Notes: generated by a model not told the origin, from the letters alone. A stretch of 64,000 bases of DNA from an uncultured Prevotellaceae bacterium (GCA_947167935.1 CAMVJU010000001.1:119494-183493); one strand, 5' to 3'; shown: positions 18,240-26,125, counted from the stretch's first letter. Translations and numbers: made by a program.

Positions 18240-18533
18240 ATGTATTTTACTGGTATTATCATTGCCGTGATGACCTTTTTTGCTATTGGCATCTGGCATC
18301 CCATCGTCATCAAGACGGAATACCATTGGGGCACACGTCCCTGGGTGGTGTTTTTGTTTGTCGGCATTTGCTGTTGTGGCGCCGCGCTGTTTGTTGAGAA
18401 TGTCTACCTGTCGTCGTTCCTCGGTGTCTTCGGGGCTTCAGCCCTATGGGGTATCGGTGAGTTGTTCTCTCAGAAAAAGCGTGTGCAGAAGGGTTGGTTT
18501 CCCATGAATCCTAAGAGAAAAGACGACTATTGA
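18240..18533 (+). CDS. DUF4491 small membrane protein
   Basis: 97 aa with three hydrophobic segments (about 2-20, 32-50, 54-72) and a basic C-terminal tail. It matches the DUF4491 family of Bacteroidetes inner-membrane proteins, function unknown. It is probably co-transcribed with map. Confidence 0.85.
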   Translation: MYFTGIIIAVMTFFAIGIWHPIVIKTEYHWGTRPWVVFLFVGICCCGAALFVENVYLSSFLGVFGASALWGIGELFSQKKRVQKGWFPMNPKRKDDY

Positions 18534-18576
18534 TAAGATTTCTGCTGAATCCTTTGAATGTTCAACAGAAATTGAG

Positions 18577-18584
18577 TAACTTTG
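18577..18584 (+). promoter_or_regulatory. -7 element of tsaD
   Basis: TAACTTTG, 19 nt before the tsaD ATG. Confidence 0.65.
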
Positions 18585-18603
18585 CAGGCAGTTTGCATTT
18601 GAT

Positions 18604-19704
18604 ATGGAACAGGACGTTTACATATTGGGCATTGAGTCGAGTTGTGACGACACGTCGGCAGCAGTATTAAGAAATGAGGTGCTGCTGTCGAATGTGACGG
18701 CGTCGCAGGCCGTTCATGAGGCATACGGCGGCGTGGTGCCTGAACTGGCCAGCCGTGCCCATCAGCAGAATATCGTGCCGGTGGTGAGCGAGGCCATCAA
18801 GCGTGCCGGTATCACGAAGGAGCAATTATCGGCAGTGGCCTTCACCCGTGGTCCTGGCCTCATGGGCTCACTCCTCGTTGGCGTGAATTTCGCCAAGGGC
18901 TTTGCCCGTTCGCTCGGCATTCCTCTCATCGATGTCAATCATTTGCAGGGGCATGTGATGGCGCATTTCATAAAGACCCAGCCCCAGCCCCTCCCAGACG
19001 GGAGGGGAGCTGAGCCGGTCAGTCAGGTGTCTGATCACCCCTCCTGTACGGGAGGGGATGGTGGTGGGTGTCCTCCTTATCCCTTCCTTTGCCTGCTCGT
19101 TTCTGGTGGCAATTCGCAGATTGTCCTCGTGCGCGCGTATAATAATATGGAGGTGTTGGGGCAAACTATTGACGATGCTGCCGGTGAAGCCATCGACAAA
19201 TGCTCGAAGGTGATGGGCTTGGGATATCCTGGAGGTCCCATCATCGACAGGCTGGCGCGGCAGGGCAATGCCAAAGCCTATCAGTTCTCTGAGCCGCATA
19301 TTCCGGGCCTCGACTACAGCTTTTCGGGTCTGAAGACGTCGTTCCTCTACAGTTTACGCAAATGGATAGAGGAAGACCCCGATTTCATTGAGCACCATAA
19401 AGAGGACTTGGCTGCAAGTCTTGAGTGGACCATTGTTGACATCTTAATGAAGAAGCTGCGCTTAGCCGTGAAGCAGACCGGCGTGAAGCACGTGGCTGTG
19501 GCTGGAGGCGTCAGCGCCAACAACGGTTTGCGTAATGCCTTCCACGATCATGCCCGTCGCTATGGTTGGAAGATCTATATTCCGAAGTTCTCGTACACCA
19601 CCGACAATGCCGCAATGATCGGCGTCGTAGGCTACTACAAGTATCTGGATAAGGAGTTCTGTCCCATCGATGCGCCAGCATTTTCTAAGGTTACTTTTGC
19701 ATGA
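18604..19704 (+). CDS. tsaD: tRNA N6-adenosine threonylcarbamoyltransferase
   Basis: 366 aa; transfers threonylcarbamoyl to A37 of ANN-decoding tRNAs. GIESSCDDTS, GGVVPELASR and the metal motif HLQGH (His113, His117) are present, as are SGGNSQIVL and GVSANNGLR. The family is usually about 335-340 aa. The extra length lies in residues about 125-158 (PLPDGRGAEPV...GGDGGGCPPYP), encoded by two palindromic CCCCTCC...GGAGGGG hairpins. Confidence 0.96.
   Translation: MEQDVYILGIESSCDDTSAAVLRNEVLLSNVTASQAVHEAYGGVVPELASRAHQQNIVPVVSEAIKRAGITKEQLSAVAFTRGPGLMGSLLVGVNFAKGFARSLGIPLIDVNHLQGHVMAHFIKTQPQPLPDGRGAEPVSQVSDHPSCTGGDGGGCPPYPFLCLLVSGGNSQIVLVRAYNNMEVLGQTIDDAAGEAIDKCSKVMGLGYPGGPIIDRLARQGNAKAYQFSEPHIPGLDYSFSGLKTSFLYSLRKWIEEDPDFIEHHKEDLAASLEWTIVDILMKKLRLAVKQTGVKHVAVAGGVSANNGLRNAFHDHARRYGWKIYIPKFSYTTDNAAMIGVVGYYKYLDKEFCPIDAPAFSKVTFA
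18976..19078. repeat. Twin CCCCTCC..GGGAGGGG palindromes inside tsaD
   Basis: Two hairpins (near 18990-19009 and 19038-19057), each about 20 bp with 7-8-bp G/C arms, set in a Pro/Gly-rich in-frame insertion between conserved TsaD blocks. A shorter relative occurs at 59741-59775. Confidence 0.8.
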
Positions 19705-19705
19705 G

Positions 19706-19769
19706 GCGTTATAACGTGATAACGAAATAACGTGACAACGAGATATTGATAACGAAATAACGAAAAAAA
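19706..19769. repeat. ATAACGaaATAACG tandem repeat between tsaD and pncC
   Basis: Degenerate 7-10-bp units (ATAACG, GACAACG) fill the whole spacer. Confidence 0.6.
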
Positions 19770-19770
19770 T

Positions 19771-20286
19771 ATGGATTTTGAAGGAAAAATCATCAGCAGG
19801 GAAATAAATGAACTGCTGTGGGAAAGAGAGAAGACGGTGTCTACGGCAGAGAGCTGCACAGGCGGCCGCATTGCCGAGGCTATCATCGCCGTTCCTGGCG
19901 CGTCGAAATACTTCAAGGGTGGCATCATCTGCTATGTCAACGAGGTGAAAGAGAACCTGTTAGGTGTCAGCCATGAGTTGTTGGAAGAGAAAACTGCCGT
20001 CTGCGAAGAGGTGGCCATCGATATGGTAAAGGGGGCCTGCAAAACCCTCAAAACCGACTACGCCGTAGCAGCTACTGGCATCGCCGGACCTGGCGGCGGC
20101 ACCAAGGAAATTCCTGTCGGCACCATCTGGCTGGCCGTTGGCACACCCGACAATGTGACGACCTTTAAGATCGAGGAAGACCAGGGTCGTGACATCAACC
20201 TCACAACTGCTACAAACAAGGCAATGATGATGTTGCGCGACTTCCTGAAGGCCGAAGATGGCCCGAAAGAAGAAACTGAAAGTTAA
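19771..20286 (+). CDS. pncC: Nicotinamide-nucleotide amidohydrolase (CinA C-terminal domain)
   Basis: 171 aa. STAESCTGG, YVNEVKENLLGV, ATGIAGPGGG and GTIWLAV are the signature blocks of the stand-alone CinA C-terminal domain. It deamidates NMN to nicotinate mononucleotide in pyridine salvage. It lies 66 bp after tsaD, separated only by a simple repeat. Confidence 0.93.
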   Translation: MDFEGKIISREINELLWEREKTVSTAESCTGGRIAEAIIAVPGASKYFKGGIICYVNEVKENLLGVSHELLEEKTAVCEEVAIDMVKGACKTLKTDYAVAATGIAGPGGGTKEIPVGTIWLAVGTPDNVTTFKIEEDQGRDINLTTATNKAMMMLRDFLKAEDGPKEETES

Positions 20287-20305
20287 AAAAATGTAATTGT
20301 AAGCA

Positions 20306-20342
20306 AAAACTTTCAACTTTCAACTTTCAACTTTCAACTTTT
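20306..20342. repeat. TTTCAAC heptamer array
   Basis: About five direct copies of TTTCAAC immediately upstream of the rpmB promoter. Confidence 0.75.
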
Positions 20343-20345
20343 TTG

Positions 20346-20353
20346 TACCTTTG
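20346..20353 (+). promoter_or_regulatory. -7 element of rpmB-rpmG
   Basis: TACCTTTG, giving a leader of about 50 nt before rpmB. Confidence 0.65.
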
Positions 20354-20408
20354 CACCCTGTTTGGAGTAAGTTACTAAAAAAAGTACACATTTAAAGAGT
20401 AGATAGAA

Positions 20409-20672
20409 ATGTCGAAAGTTTGTCAAATCACAGGAAAAACGGCACAGATCGGTAATAATGTGTCCCACTCAAAGCACCGCACAAAGCGTAGCTTTGACGT
20501 AAACCTGTTCAGCAAGAAGTTCTTCTATGTGGAGGAGGACTGCTGGATTCAGTTGAGGATCAGCGCCGCTGGCCTCCGTTTGATCAATAAGGTAGGTCTC
20601 GATGCCGCTCTGAAGCAGGCTGTTGCCAAGGGCTTCGTCGATTGGAAGGATATTAAAGTAATAGGAGACTAA
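20409..20672 (+). CDS. rpmB: 50S ribosomal protein L28
   Basis: 87 aa starting [21 protein letters not shown], typical bL28. It has no CxxC pairs, so it is the zinc-free form. First gene of a three-gene ribosomal operon. Confidence 0.97.
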   Translation: MSKVCQITGKTAQIGNNVSHSKHRTKRSFDVNLFSKKFFYVEEDCWIQLRISAAGLRLINKVGLDAALKQAVAKGFVDWKDIKVIGD

Positions 20673-20678
20673 TCAATC

Positions 20679-20870
20679 ATGGCAAGCAAGAAAGCAAAGG
20701 GCAACCGCGTACAGGTCGTACTCGAGTGCACGGAGATGAAGAACAGTGGTCTCCCTGGCACCAGCCGTTACATTACGACGAAGAATCGTAAGAACACGCC
20801 GGAGCGCATGGAGCTGATGAAGTATAACCCCATCCTGAAGAAGATGACTCTTCACAAGGAGATTAAGTAA
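20679..20870 (+). CDS. rpmG: 50S ribosomal protein L33
   Basis: 63 aa, bL33 ([34 protein letters not shown]). It has a single cysteine and no CxxC pairs, so it is zinc-independent. It lies 6 bp after rpmB and 18 bp before the DUF4295 gene. Confidence 0.97.
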   Translation: MASKKAKGNRVQVVLECTEMKNSGLPGTSRYITTKNRKNTPERMELMKYNPILKKMTLHKEIK

Positions 20871-20888
20871 GAGAAAGGCTAAAGACTT

Positions 20889-21047
20889 ATGGCAAAGAAA
20901 ACCGTTGCTACCCTCCACGAAGGCTCGAAGGACGGTCGCGCTTACTCTAAGGTTATCAAGATGGTGCGCAGCCCGAAGACGGGTGCATACATCTTCGACG
21001 AGCAGATGGTTCCGAATGAAGCCGTGAAGGACTTCTTCAAGGACTAA
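20889..21047 (+). CDS. DUF4295 small ribosome-associated protein
   Basis: 52 aa starting MAKKTVATLHEGSKDGRAYS and ending VKDFFKD; basic in its first half. It matches the DUF4295 family, which follows L28-L33 across Bacteroidetes. I recall this family being assigned as a Bacteroidetes-specific large-subunit protein, but I cannot confirm that here. A terminator follows directly. Confidence 0.88.
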   Translation: MAKKTVATLHEGSKDGRAYSKVIKMVRSPKTGAYIFDEQMVPNEAVKDFFKD

Positions 21048-21074
21048 TGACTATTTTCAACCACTAAGAAATAG

Positions 21075-21115
21075 GAATCGCATAGGGAGTTGACTCCGTG
21101 TGCGATTCTTTTCGT
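21075..21115 (+). terminator. Terminator of the rpmB operon
   Basis: A stem with GAATCGCA/TGCGATTC outer arms and an inner GGAG/CTCC helix, then TTTTCGTTTT. Confidence 0.75.
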
Positions 21116-21140
21116 TTTACCCCAACCTATTAGCCGCACT

Positions 21141-22370
21141 ATGAAAAACCGACACAAGCTGACCGAGAAACGATACGTGGTGCCCTTCGTGCTTATCACC
21201 ACGCTGTTCTTCCTGTGGGGTTTTGCCCGAGCTATCCTCGATGTGTTGAACAAGCACTTTCAGGACGAGCTGCACATCTCCATCACGCAGTCGTCGTTGA
21301 TTCAGGTGACGACCTATCTGGGCTATTTCCTCATGGCCATACCGGCAGGAATGTTCATCACCCGCTATGGCTACCGTCGCGGCGTGGTCTTCGGCTTGGC
21401 ATTGTTCGGTCTGGGTGCGCTGGCGTTCATTCCCGGCAACACGTTTGCAGCCTTCCTTGCAGCGTTGTTTGTCATCGGTTGCGGCCTGACGTTTCTTGAG
21501 ACGGCGGCCAATCCCTACGTGACGGAGCTTGGCGACAAGGAGACGGCCAGCAGCCGACTGAACCTCTCGCAGACCTTCAACGGCATGGGCTGCTTCATGG
21601 CTACACTGTTGGTGGGCAGCTTCCTCTTCAGCGATGAGAAAGGCGGAGCCGACGTGTCTGTTCCCTACGCCATCATGGGTGGGCTGGTGCTGTTGATTGC
21701 GCTAGTGTTTACAAAGGTGGAGCTGCCAGAAGTGAGAGGTGAGGAGTGTGAGGTGAGAGAATACCAGCCAAGCACATCTCACACCTCTCACCTCTTACCT
21801 CTCACCTCTTTATTCCATAACCGCTGGTTTGTGTTCGGCCTCCTGGCCCTGCTGAGCTACGAGGTGGCCGAGATCAGCATCAATAGTTACTTCGTGAACT
21901 TTGTTACTGACACGGGCTTGATGTCGAAGCTTGATGCCTCACGCGTAGTGTCGCTGGCTCTCGTCATCTTCATGGTGGGCCGTTTCCTGGGCAGCTGGAT
22001 CATGCGCAGCTTAGCGGCCGAGCGAATGTTGCTCTACTGTGCTATTGGAACGGTGGCCTGCATGGTGCTGACGATGCTCAATCTGGGCACCGTTTCCTTG
22101 GTGGCGCTGATAGCCAACTATCTTTTCGAGGCTATCATGTTCCCCACCATCTTCTCGTTGTCGGTTCAGGGCTTGGGGGATAAGAAAAAGAGCGCCTCAT
22201 CGTTGTTGATGATGACGCCCATTGGTGGTTGCGGCTTCTTGCTGATGGGATGGCTGGCCGACCATACCAATCCCTTCCTGCCGTTCCTTATTCCCTTGGC
22301 AGGCTTTGCCGTCGTATTGGCCTATGCTTTCGTCAGTTCACGAGAGCGGGCCAAGGCCAAGTCGATGTGA
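21141..22370 (+). CDS. FucP-type sugar MFS transporter
   Basis: 409 aa from the ATG at 21141; a start at 21090 would lie inside the terminator hairpin. It has 12 hydrophobic segments. FLWGFARAILDVLNKHFQ, GCGLTFLETAANPYVTELG and the N-terminal block fit the fucose/glucose/galactose:H+ symporter family. The substrate is not determined. The central cytoplasmic loop (residues about 195-224) is an insertion of GGTGAGA-type repeat with inverted arms. The last 49 bp overlap the convergent SulP gene. Confidence 0.92.
   Translation: MKNRHKLTEKRYVVPFVLITTLFFLWGFARAILDVLNKHFQDELHISITQSSLIQVTTYLGYFLMAIPAGMFITRYGYRRGVVFGLALFGLGALAFIPGNTFAAFLAALFVIGCGLTFLETAANPYVTELGDKETASSRLNLSQTFNGMGCFMATLLVGSFLFSDEKGGADVSVPYAIMGGLVLLIALVFTKVELPEVRGEECEVREYQPSTSHTSHLLPLTSLFHNRWFVFGLLALLSYEVAEISINSYFVNFVTDTGLMSKLDASRVVSLALVIFMVGRFLGSWIMRSLAAERMLLYCAIGTVACMVLTMLNLGTVSLVALIANYLFEAIMFPTIFSLSVQGLGDKKKSASSLLMMTPIGGCGFLLMGWLADHTNPFLPFLIPLAGFAVVLAYAFVSSRERAKAKSM
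21726..21812. repeat. Inverted GGTGAGA/TCTCACC repeat inside the MFS gene
   Basis: The left arm (about 21730-21760) and right arm (about 21775-21812) are built of GAGGTGAGA-type units in opposite orientation. It is translated in frame as part of the loop between helices 6 and 7. Confidence 0.75.
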
Positions 22371-24001
22371 TTGCAGATATTTTCCTTTCCTAAGAGTTCC
22401 TGGAAGCCGTTGCGATTGAGCACGGCTTCTACTTTTTCATTCACTCCTGAGAGCACGACGGTGATGCCTTCGCGCTGGCTCATGCGGCACATGTTCTCCA
22501 GGTTGTGCAGGCCCGTTGAGTCGATGAACGGCACCTTACGCATACGGATGATACGCACCTGTGGATGTCCGCCGTAGCGGGCCATGATGTCCTCGAAGCG
22601 GTTGCCGGCACCGAAGAAATAGGGGCCGTTGATCTCGTACACCTCCACACCCTTCGGAATGGTGAGGTGCTCCAGGTTGCCGGCCTGCATGTCGGCATCC
22701 TCGTTCAGGTCTATCTCGTTGTAGACGGCGCGCACGTCGGTGGTCTCACTCATACGTCGCATAAACAGCAGACAGGCGCAGATGAGGCCCACCTCGATGG
22801 CTACGGTAAGGTCGAAGATGATGGTGAGCAGGAATGTCAGCACCAGCACGGTGACGTCGCTCTTCGGGTTGCGCAGCAGGGCTCGGAACGAACGCCAGCC
22901 GCTCATGCCGTAGGCCACCACCACCAGCACACCGGCCAGGCAGGCCATCGGGATATACTGTGCCAGAGGCATGAGGAAGAGGAAGATGAGCAGCAGCACG
23001 ATGGCGTGGATGATGCCGGCGATAGGCGTGCGTCCGCCGTTGTTGATGTTCGTCATCGTGCGGGCGATGGCTCCTGTGGCAGGGATGCCGCCGAAGATAG
23101 GCGACAGGATGTTGGCCACGCCCTGACCGACGAGCTCCGTGTTAGAGTTATGATGGTCGCCGATGACACCGTCAGCCACTGTAGCCGACAGCAGACTCTC
23201 GATAGCACCCAGTACGGCGATAGTCAATGCCGGAGCCACCAGTGCCTTGATCTGTTCCCACGACAGGGCGGGCATCGTCATTCGAGGCATCTGCGACTTG
23301 ATGCTGAAACGGTCGCCGATGGTCTCGATAGACGTCACGCTGGCATATTCCTTCAACAGCAGGGCCACTACCGTCATCACGATGATGGCAATCAGCGAGC
23401 CGGGCACCTTCTTGCTCAATTTCGGCGAGACGGCGATGATGGCTACGCTGACCAGGCCGATGGCAGCACTCCACGGGTCGATATTTGTCAGGTTTTGGAA
23501 GTAGGCACCCCAGCGCTCGATGAAATCGCTTGGCACGTTGTCCATCTGCATACCCAGCAGGTCTTTCACCTGCGTAGTGAAGATGGTGACGGCGATGCCG
23601 CTGGTGAAACCCACGATGATGGGGTAGGGGATGTACTTGATGATAGTACCCAGGTGCAGCAGACCGAAACCGATGAGGAAGACACCAGCCATCAACGTGG
23701 CGATGGTGAGACCCTCGATGCCATACTGGCCGATGATGCCTGAAACAATGACGATGAATGCACCTGTGGGACCGCCTATCTGTACCTTCGAGCCACCGAA
23801 GGCGCTGATGGCCAGGCCTGCCACGATGGCGGTGATGATGCCCTTCTCAGGGCTGACGCCGCTAGCAATGCCGAAGGCGATGGCGAGAGGCAGGGCTACG
23901 ATGCCCACGATGACGCCGGCCAGCAGATCGGCCGTGAACGTCTGCCTGTTGTAATTCTTAATGGCCGAAACCATCTTCGGCCTGAAGTCTAAAGTTCTCA
24001 T
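22322..24001 (-). CDS. SulP-family anion transporter
   Basis: 559 aa: a multi-helix transporter core (about 25-400) with ADLLAGVIVGIVALPLAIAFGIASG, then a cytoplasmic STAS domain (about 440-555, VEVYEINGPYFFGAG and PFIDSTGLHNLE). SulP proteins exchange or import sulfate, bicarbonate or other anions; the substrate is unknown here. The 3' end overlaps the MFS gene by 49 bp. A -7 element is at 24051-24058. Confidence 0.93.
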   Translation of the reverse strand: MRTLDFRPKMVSAIKNYNRQTFTADLLAGVIVGIVALPLAIAFGIASGVSPEKGIITAIVAGLAISAFGGSKVQIGGPTGAFIVIVSGIIGQYGIEGLTIATLMAGVFLIGFGLLHLGTIIKYIPYPIIVGFTSGIAVTIFTTQVKDLLGMQMDNVPSDFIERWGAYFQNLTNIDPWSAAIGLVSVAIIAVSPKLSKKVPGSLIAIIVMTVVALLLKEYASVTSIETIGDRFSIKSQMPRMTMPALSWEQIKALVAPALTIAVLGAIESLLSATVADGVIGDHHNSNTELVGQGVANILSPIFGGIPATGAIARTMTNINNGGRTPIAGIIHAIVLLLIFLFLMPLAQYIPMACLAGVLVVVAYGMSGWRSFRALLRNPKSDVTVLVLTFLLTIIFDLTVAIEVGLICACLLFMRRMSETTDVRAVYNEIDLNEDADMQAGNLEHLTIPKGVEVYEINGPYFFGAGNRFEDIMARYGGHPQVRIIRMRKVPFIDSTGLHNLENMCRMSQREGITVVLSGVNEKVEAVLNRNGFQELLGKENICNHIDLALARSRELTKA

Positions 24002-24050
24002 TACTTTATAATACCTATTGAAAATTATCCTGTTCTTGCAAATTCGTTTG

Positions 24051-24058
24051 CAAAATTA
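24051..24058 (-). promoter_or_regulatory. -7 element of the SulP gene
   Basis: TAATTTTG on the minus strand, 50 nt before the ATG. Confidence 0.6.
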
Positions 24059-24152
24059 CTGCATTGTTTGCGCACACACAAACGTTTTTGAATAGTTTTT
24101 GCAAATCTATGCCGTTTCATTGATTTATTTTCATTCAACTTTCTGAAGTTAT

Positions 24153-24208
24153 AACTGAACACAAAGACATGAGGACACAAAGTTGTGCCTTTGTGTTCAG
24201 TTTTTTTA
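24153..24208. terminator. Strong hairpin followed by a T run
   Basis: A perfect 14-bp stem (AACTGAACACAAAG) with a 22-nt loop that itself repeats ACACAAAG, then TTTTT on the plus strand. No plus-strand gene ends nearby, so it may instead be a small palindromic element. Confidence 0.5.
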
Positions 24209-24368
24209 GGCTCTTTTGTTGATTCACATTCAATTTTCCAATTTCTTTTTTTTGTTTTACCTTCATCCTTCATATCTTTTGATTATCATGCTAGTCCCCA
24301 GGTGATTACGAACAATTTTTTAAAAATTTATCCTTCATAAACCTTCATTTTTTTTGCCCAAAATATCA

Positions 24369-24671
24369 TCATTCCTGTTGAGTTATATTACTCCAAAGTG
24401 GCTGTTTGTTCTGCTGAAGAGCCTCCTTATTTTGCTGAGGAGCTTCCTTATTTTGCTGAGGAGCTTCCTTATTTTGCTGAGGGGCTTCCTTATTCTGCTG
24501 AGGAGCCTCTTCAGCGTTCAATTCTCTCGAGAATTCAACGCTAAGCCAATGCCTTAGAATCGTCAGGCGGCTCCTTATATCTTTTTGCAGCCGCTTGAAA
24601 TACATCATCAAATGTGACAACCATGTGTCAACCTGTGACAACCTCAAATAGGTTGCACGGCCTTTGTACAT
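24369..24671 (-). CDS. Possible small protein with QQNKEAP heptapeptide repeats
   Basis: A 100-aa frame. Residues 1-54 are a mixed basic segment (YFKRLQKDIRSRLTILRHWL); residues about 55-90 are four to five tandem copies of a seven-residue unit, QQNKEAP. The unit comes from a 21-bp DNA repeat. No -7 element is seen upstream, and an opposite-strand frame also exists, so expression is uncertain. I do not recognise a function. Confidence 0.35.
   Translation of the reverse strand: MYKGRATYLRLSQVDTWLSHLMMYFKRLQKDIRSRLTILRHWLSVEFSRELNAEEAPQQNKEAPQQNKEAPQQNKEAPQQNKEALQQNKQPLWSNITQQE
24413..24510. repeat. 21-bp tandem repeat, about 4.5 copies
   Basis: Units of 21 bp (GCTGAGGAGCTTCC + TTATTTT) at 24413, 24434, 24455, 24476 and a partial at 24497, with few changes. 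Being a multiple of three, it keeps frame on both strands. Confidence 0.85.
24514..24541. repeat. 28-bp near-palindrome with XhoI-like centre
   Basis: GCGTTCAATTCTC / GAGAATTCAACGC arms meet at a CTCGAG-like centre. It lies immediately beside the 21-bp repeat and could be a binding site or cruciform. Confidence 0.5.
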
Positions 24672-24841
24672 CTGCGTTTTGACAACGTGACAACCTTAAA
24701 CGCGAAAAACATATACAGAATACTTATGGTTTGTAGTGCGAAGAAGTTTTAGAGGTAACATCCCCCCCTCATGAGAGGTCTATGTAGGGTCAATGTTTTA
24801 TCGCGTTCACCTTTTTTCCAGTAATCCGAAACGCCAAACTA

Positions 24842-24880
24842 CATTATTGTACTGCCTACACGATTTAATTTATTGAAAAA
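24842..24880. repeat. 39-bp direct repeat, left copy
   Basis: Identical over 39 bp to 25844-25882 (starts CATTATTGTACTGCCT, ends TTATTGAAAAA). It bounds the MntA-HepT segment. Confidence 0.9.
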
Positions 24881-24916
24881 ATGAAAGAAAAATTTGCGCA
24901 ATTGGATATTATTCAC

Positions 24917-24924
24917 TATTTTTG
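24917..24924 (+). promoter_or_regulatory. -7 element of the MntA-HepT operon
   Basis: TATTTTTG, about 144 nt before the mntA ATG, which implies a long leader. Confidence 0.6.
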
Positions 24925-25047
24925 CCCCTGACTAAGCCAGTCCTTAACGGGGATGGCGGGTCAGACATCGATGGAAATCCTGAGGCCACCAAGCCATTTG
25001 TAGGGCAGGCCGAGGGGAAAGGCGTTTACGGACGTTACATTCTATGA
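24925..25047 (+). ncRNA. GC-rich leader, candidate structured RNA
   Basis: This leader is far richer in G and C than its surroundings. CTGAC (near 24928) can pair with GTCAG (near 24960), enclosing a GCCA/TGGC helix; a second GAGGCC/GGCC pairing follows. One frame is also open up to a TGA at 25045-25047, so a decayed coding fragment is an alternative. Confidence 0.4.
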
Positions 25048-25068
25048 AAAAGCGCTAACAGTTTTTTT

Positions 25069-25371
25069 ATGAGGACACGACAAGAGTATATAGACATACT
25101 TAGAAGTCATACTGATGAGCTAAAGTCTAATTTTGGCATTAGCTACATGAGGCTTTTCGGCTCTGTAGCAAAAGACGAGCATCATGACGACAGTGATGTT
25201 GATTTGTTTGTGATTATGCCCGCCAAAGCTTATACACTATGTGCTGCGGCCGACTATTTGGAATCAATACTTGGTACCAGCGTGGACTTAATTCGTAAGC
25301 ACGACAACATACGCCCCTTTTTCTTGAATCAAATCAATAAGTATGGAATCGATATCTTTGGACAAGCGTGA
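25069..25371 (+). CDS. mntA: MntA-like nucleotidyltransferase antitoxin
   Basis: A 100-aa minimal nucleotidyltransferase. GSVAKDEHHDDSDVD (near residues 31-45) is an exact GSX10DXD motif. In characterised MntA-HepT pairs this enzyme adds AMP units to a tyrosine of the HEPN toxin and silences it. It overlaps the HEPN gene by 29 bp, so translation is coupled. Base composition is AT-richer than the core genes, in line with gain by transfer. Confidence 0.9.
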   Translation: MRTRQEYIDILRSHTDELKSNFGISYMRLFGSVAKDEHHDDSDVDLFVIMPAKAYTLCAAADYLESILGTSVDLIRKHDNIRPFFLNQINKYGIDIFGQA

Positions 25372-25729
25372 GGTAGTGCTTGATATCCTCCTCCAAATAA
25401 AAGAATCTATTGAGAACCTGATGAAATGGAATCAGGGCATAGCAGACATGAATCAGTTGCTCCTGTCACCAAGCGGGGTTCAAGACCTTGCAGGAAACTG
25501 CATGACCATTATGGCAATAGGTGAAGGATTTCGGAAAATTGAGAAAATTACGGAAGGAGTTTTTTTGCCTCTTCGACCAGAGATTCCTTGGCATCAAGTG
25601 TTCGGGCTAAGAAACAGGATTGCCCATGGCTACTTTGATATTGATGTTGACATCATATCAGAAGTCATTAACGATGACTTGCAGCCATTGCTAAATGCAA
25701 CGTCTTTCTTTATTGACCAACTTAAATAA
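25343..25729 (+). CDS. hepT: HepT-like HEPN-domain RNase toxin (DUF86)
   Basis: A 128-aa all-helical protein with RNRIAHGY near residue 92, an exact RX4HXY motif, the catalytic and AMP-acceptor motif of HepT toxins. Family members cleave RNA, probably tRNA, in the cytoplasm. The partner overlaps it upstream. A perfect hairpin terminator follows at 25781-25820. Both key motifs are intact, so the pair may be active. Confidence 0.9.
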   Translation: MESISLDKREVVLDILLQIKESIENLMKWNQGIADMNQLLLSPSGVQDLAGNCMTIMAIGEGFRKIEKITEGVFLPLRPEIPWHQVFGLRNRIAHGYFDIDVDIISEVINDDLQPLLNATSFFIDQLK

Positions 25730-25780
25730 TGTTTGCAAAAAGAATGGCAGCTATGCTCTGACCTTCTTTCAAACACCATC

Positions 25781-25820
25781 AAAAACTCTCCGAATCGCCG
25801 GCGATTCGGAGAGTTTTTTC
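25781..25820 (+). terminator. Terminator of the MntA-HepT operon
   Basis: A near-loopless perfect palindrome (CTCTCCGAATCGCC and its complement) with A-run before and T-run after. Its GATTCG core recurs in the hairpins near 28.1 kb and 62.7 kb. Confidence 0.85.
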
Positions 25821-25843
25821 CTAAATTGCACCATAGGTGCCCG

Positions 25844-25882
25844 CATTATTGTACTGCCTACACGATTTAATTTATTGAAAAA
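25844..25882. repeat. 39-bp direct repeat, right copy
   Basis: Identical to 24842-24880, with starts 1002 bp apart. The MntA-HepT genes, their promoter and terminator lie exactly between the copies. Confidence 0.9.
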
Positions 25883-26064
25883 TTGTTGAGTTGAAGAAAT
25901 ATATTATCAAGTATCTCGCTGAAACTGACTGGGAGCAGTGGGAGAAAAATGATTGTTAAGAATTAACCTGTAAAAAAAGAAATGCCTATGGGCTGAGTTG
26001 AAGAATTATAGAGGTTTCATCCACCATCTGAGGTCGAGGTGAGGTCTATGTTACCTCTCAAAAC

Positions 26065-26125
26065 AAGACCTAACATCGCGGAAAGCCTTTGTACACGGGT
26101 ATTTTCAGAGACGATGTTAGGTCTT
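26065..26125. repeat. 14-bp inverted repeat with 33-nt spacer
   Basis: AAGACCTAACATCG at 26065-26078 and its exact complement at 26112-26125, then a T-rich run. It may be a terminator or the ends of a tiny element. Confidence 0.55.

Larger units (their letters stand above)
24002..25068. other. AT-rich intergenic region entering an accessory island
   Basis: Holds the SulP promoter, a 14-bp-stem hairpin (24153-24202), a 21-bp tandem repeat with an uncertain ORF, GTGACAACC-type repeats (about 24613-24695), the first 39-bp direct repeat and the leader of the MntA-HepT pair. No other gene is supported. Confidence 0.7.

Noticed and set aside
24025..24273. 82-aa minus-strand frame upstream of the SulP gene
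   Set aside because: It runs through the SulP promoter and a hairpin, is lysine-rich by base composition only, and has no promoter.
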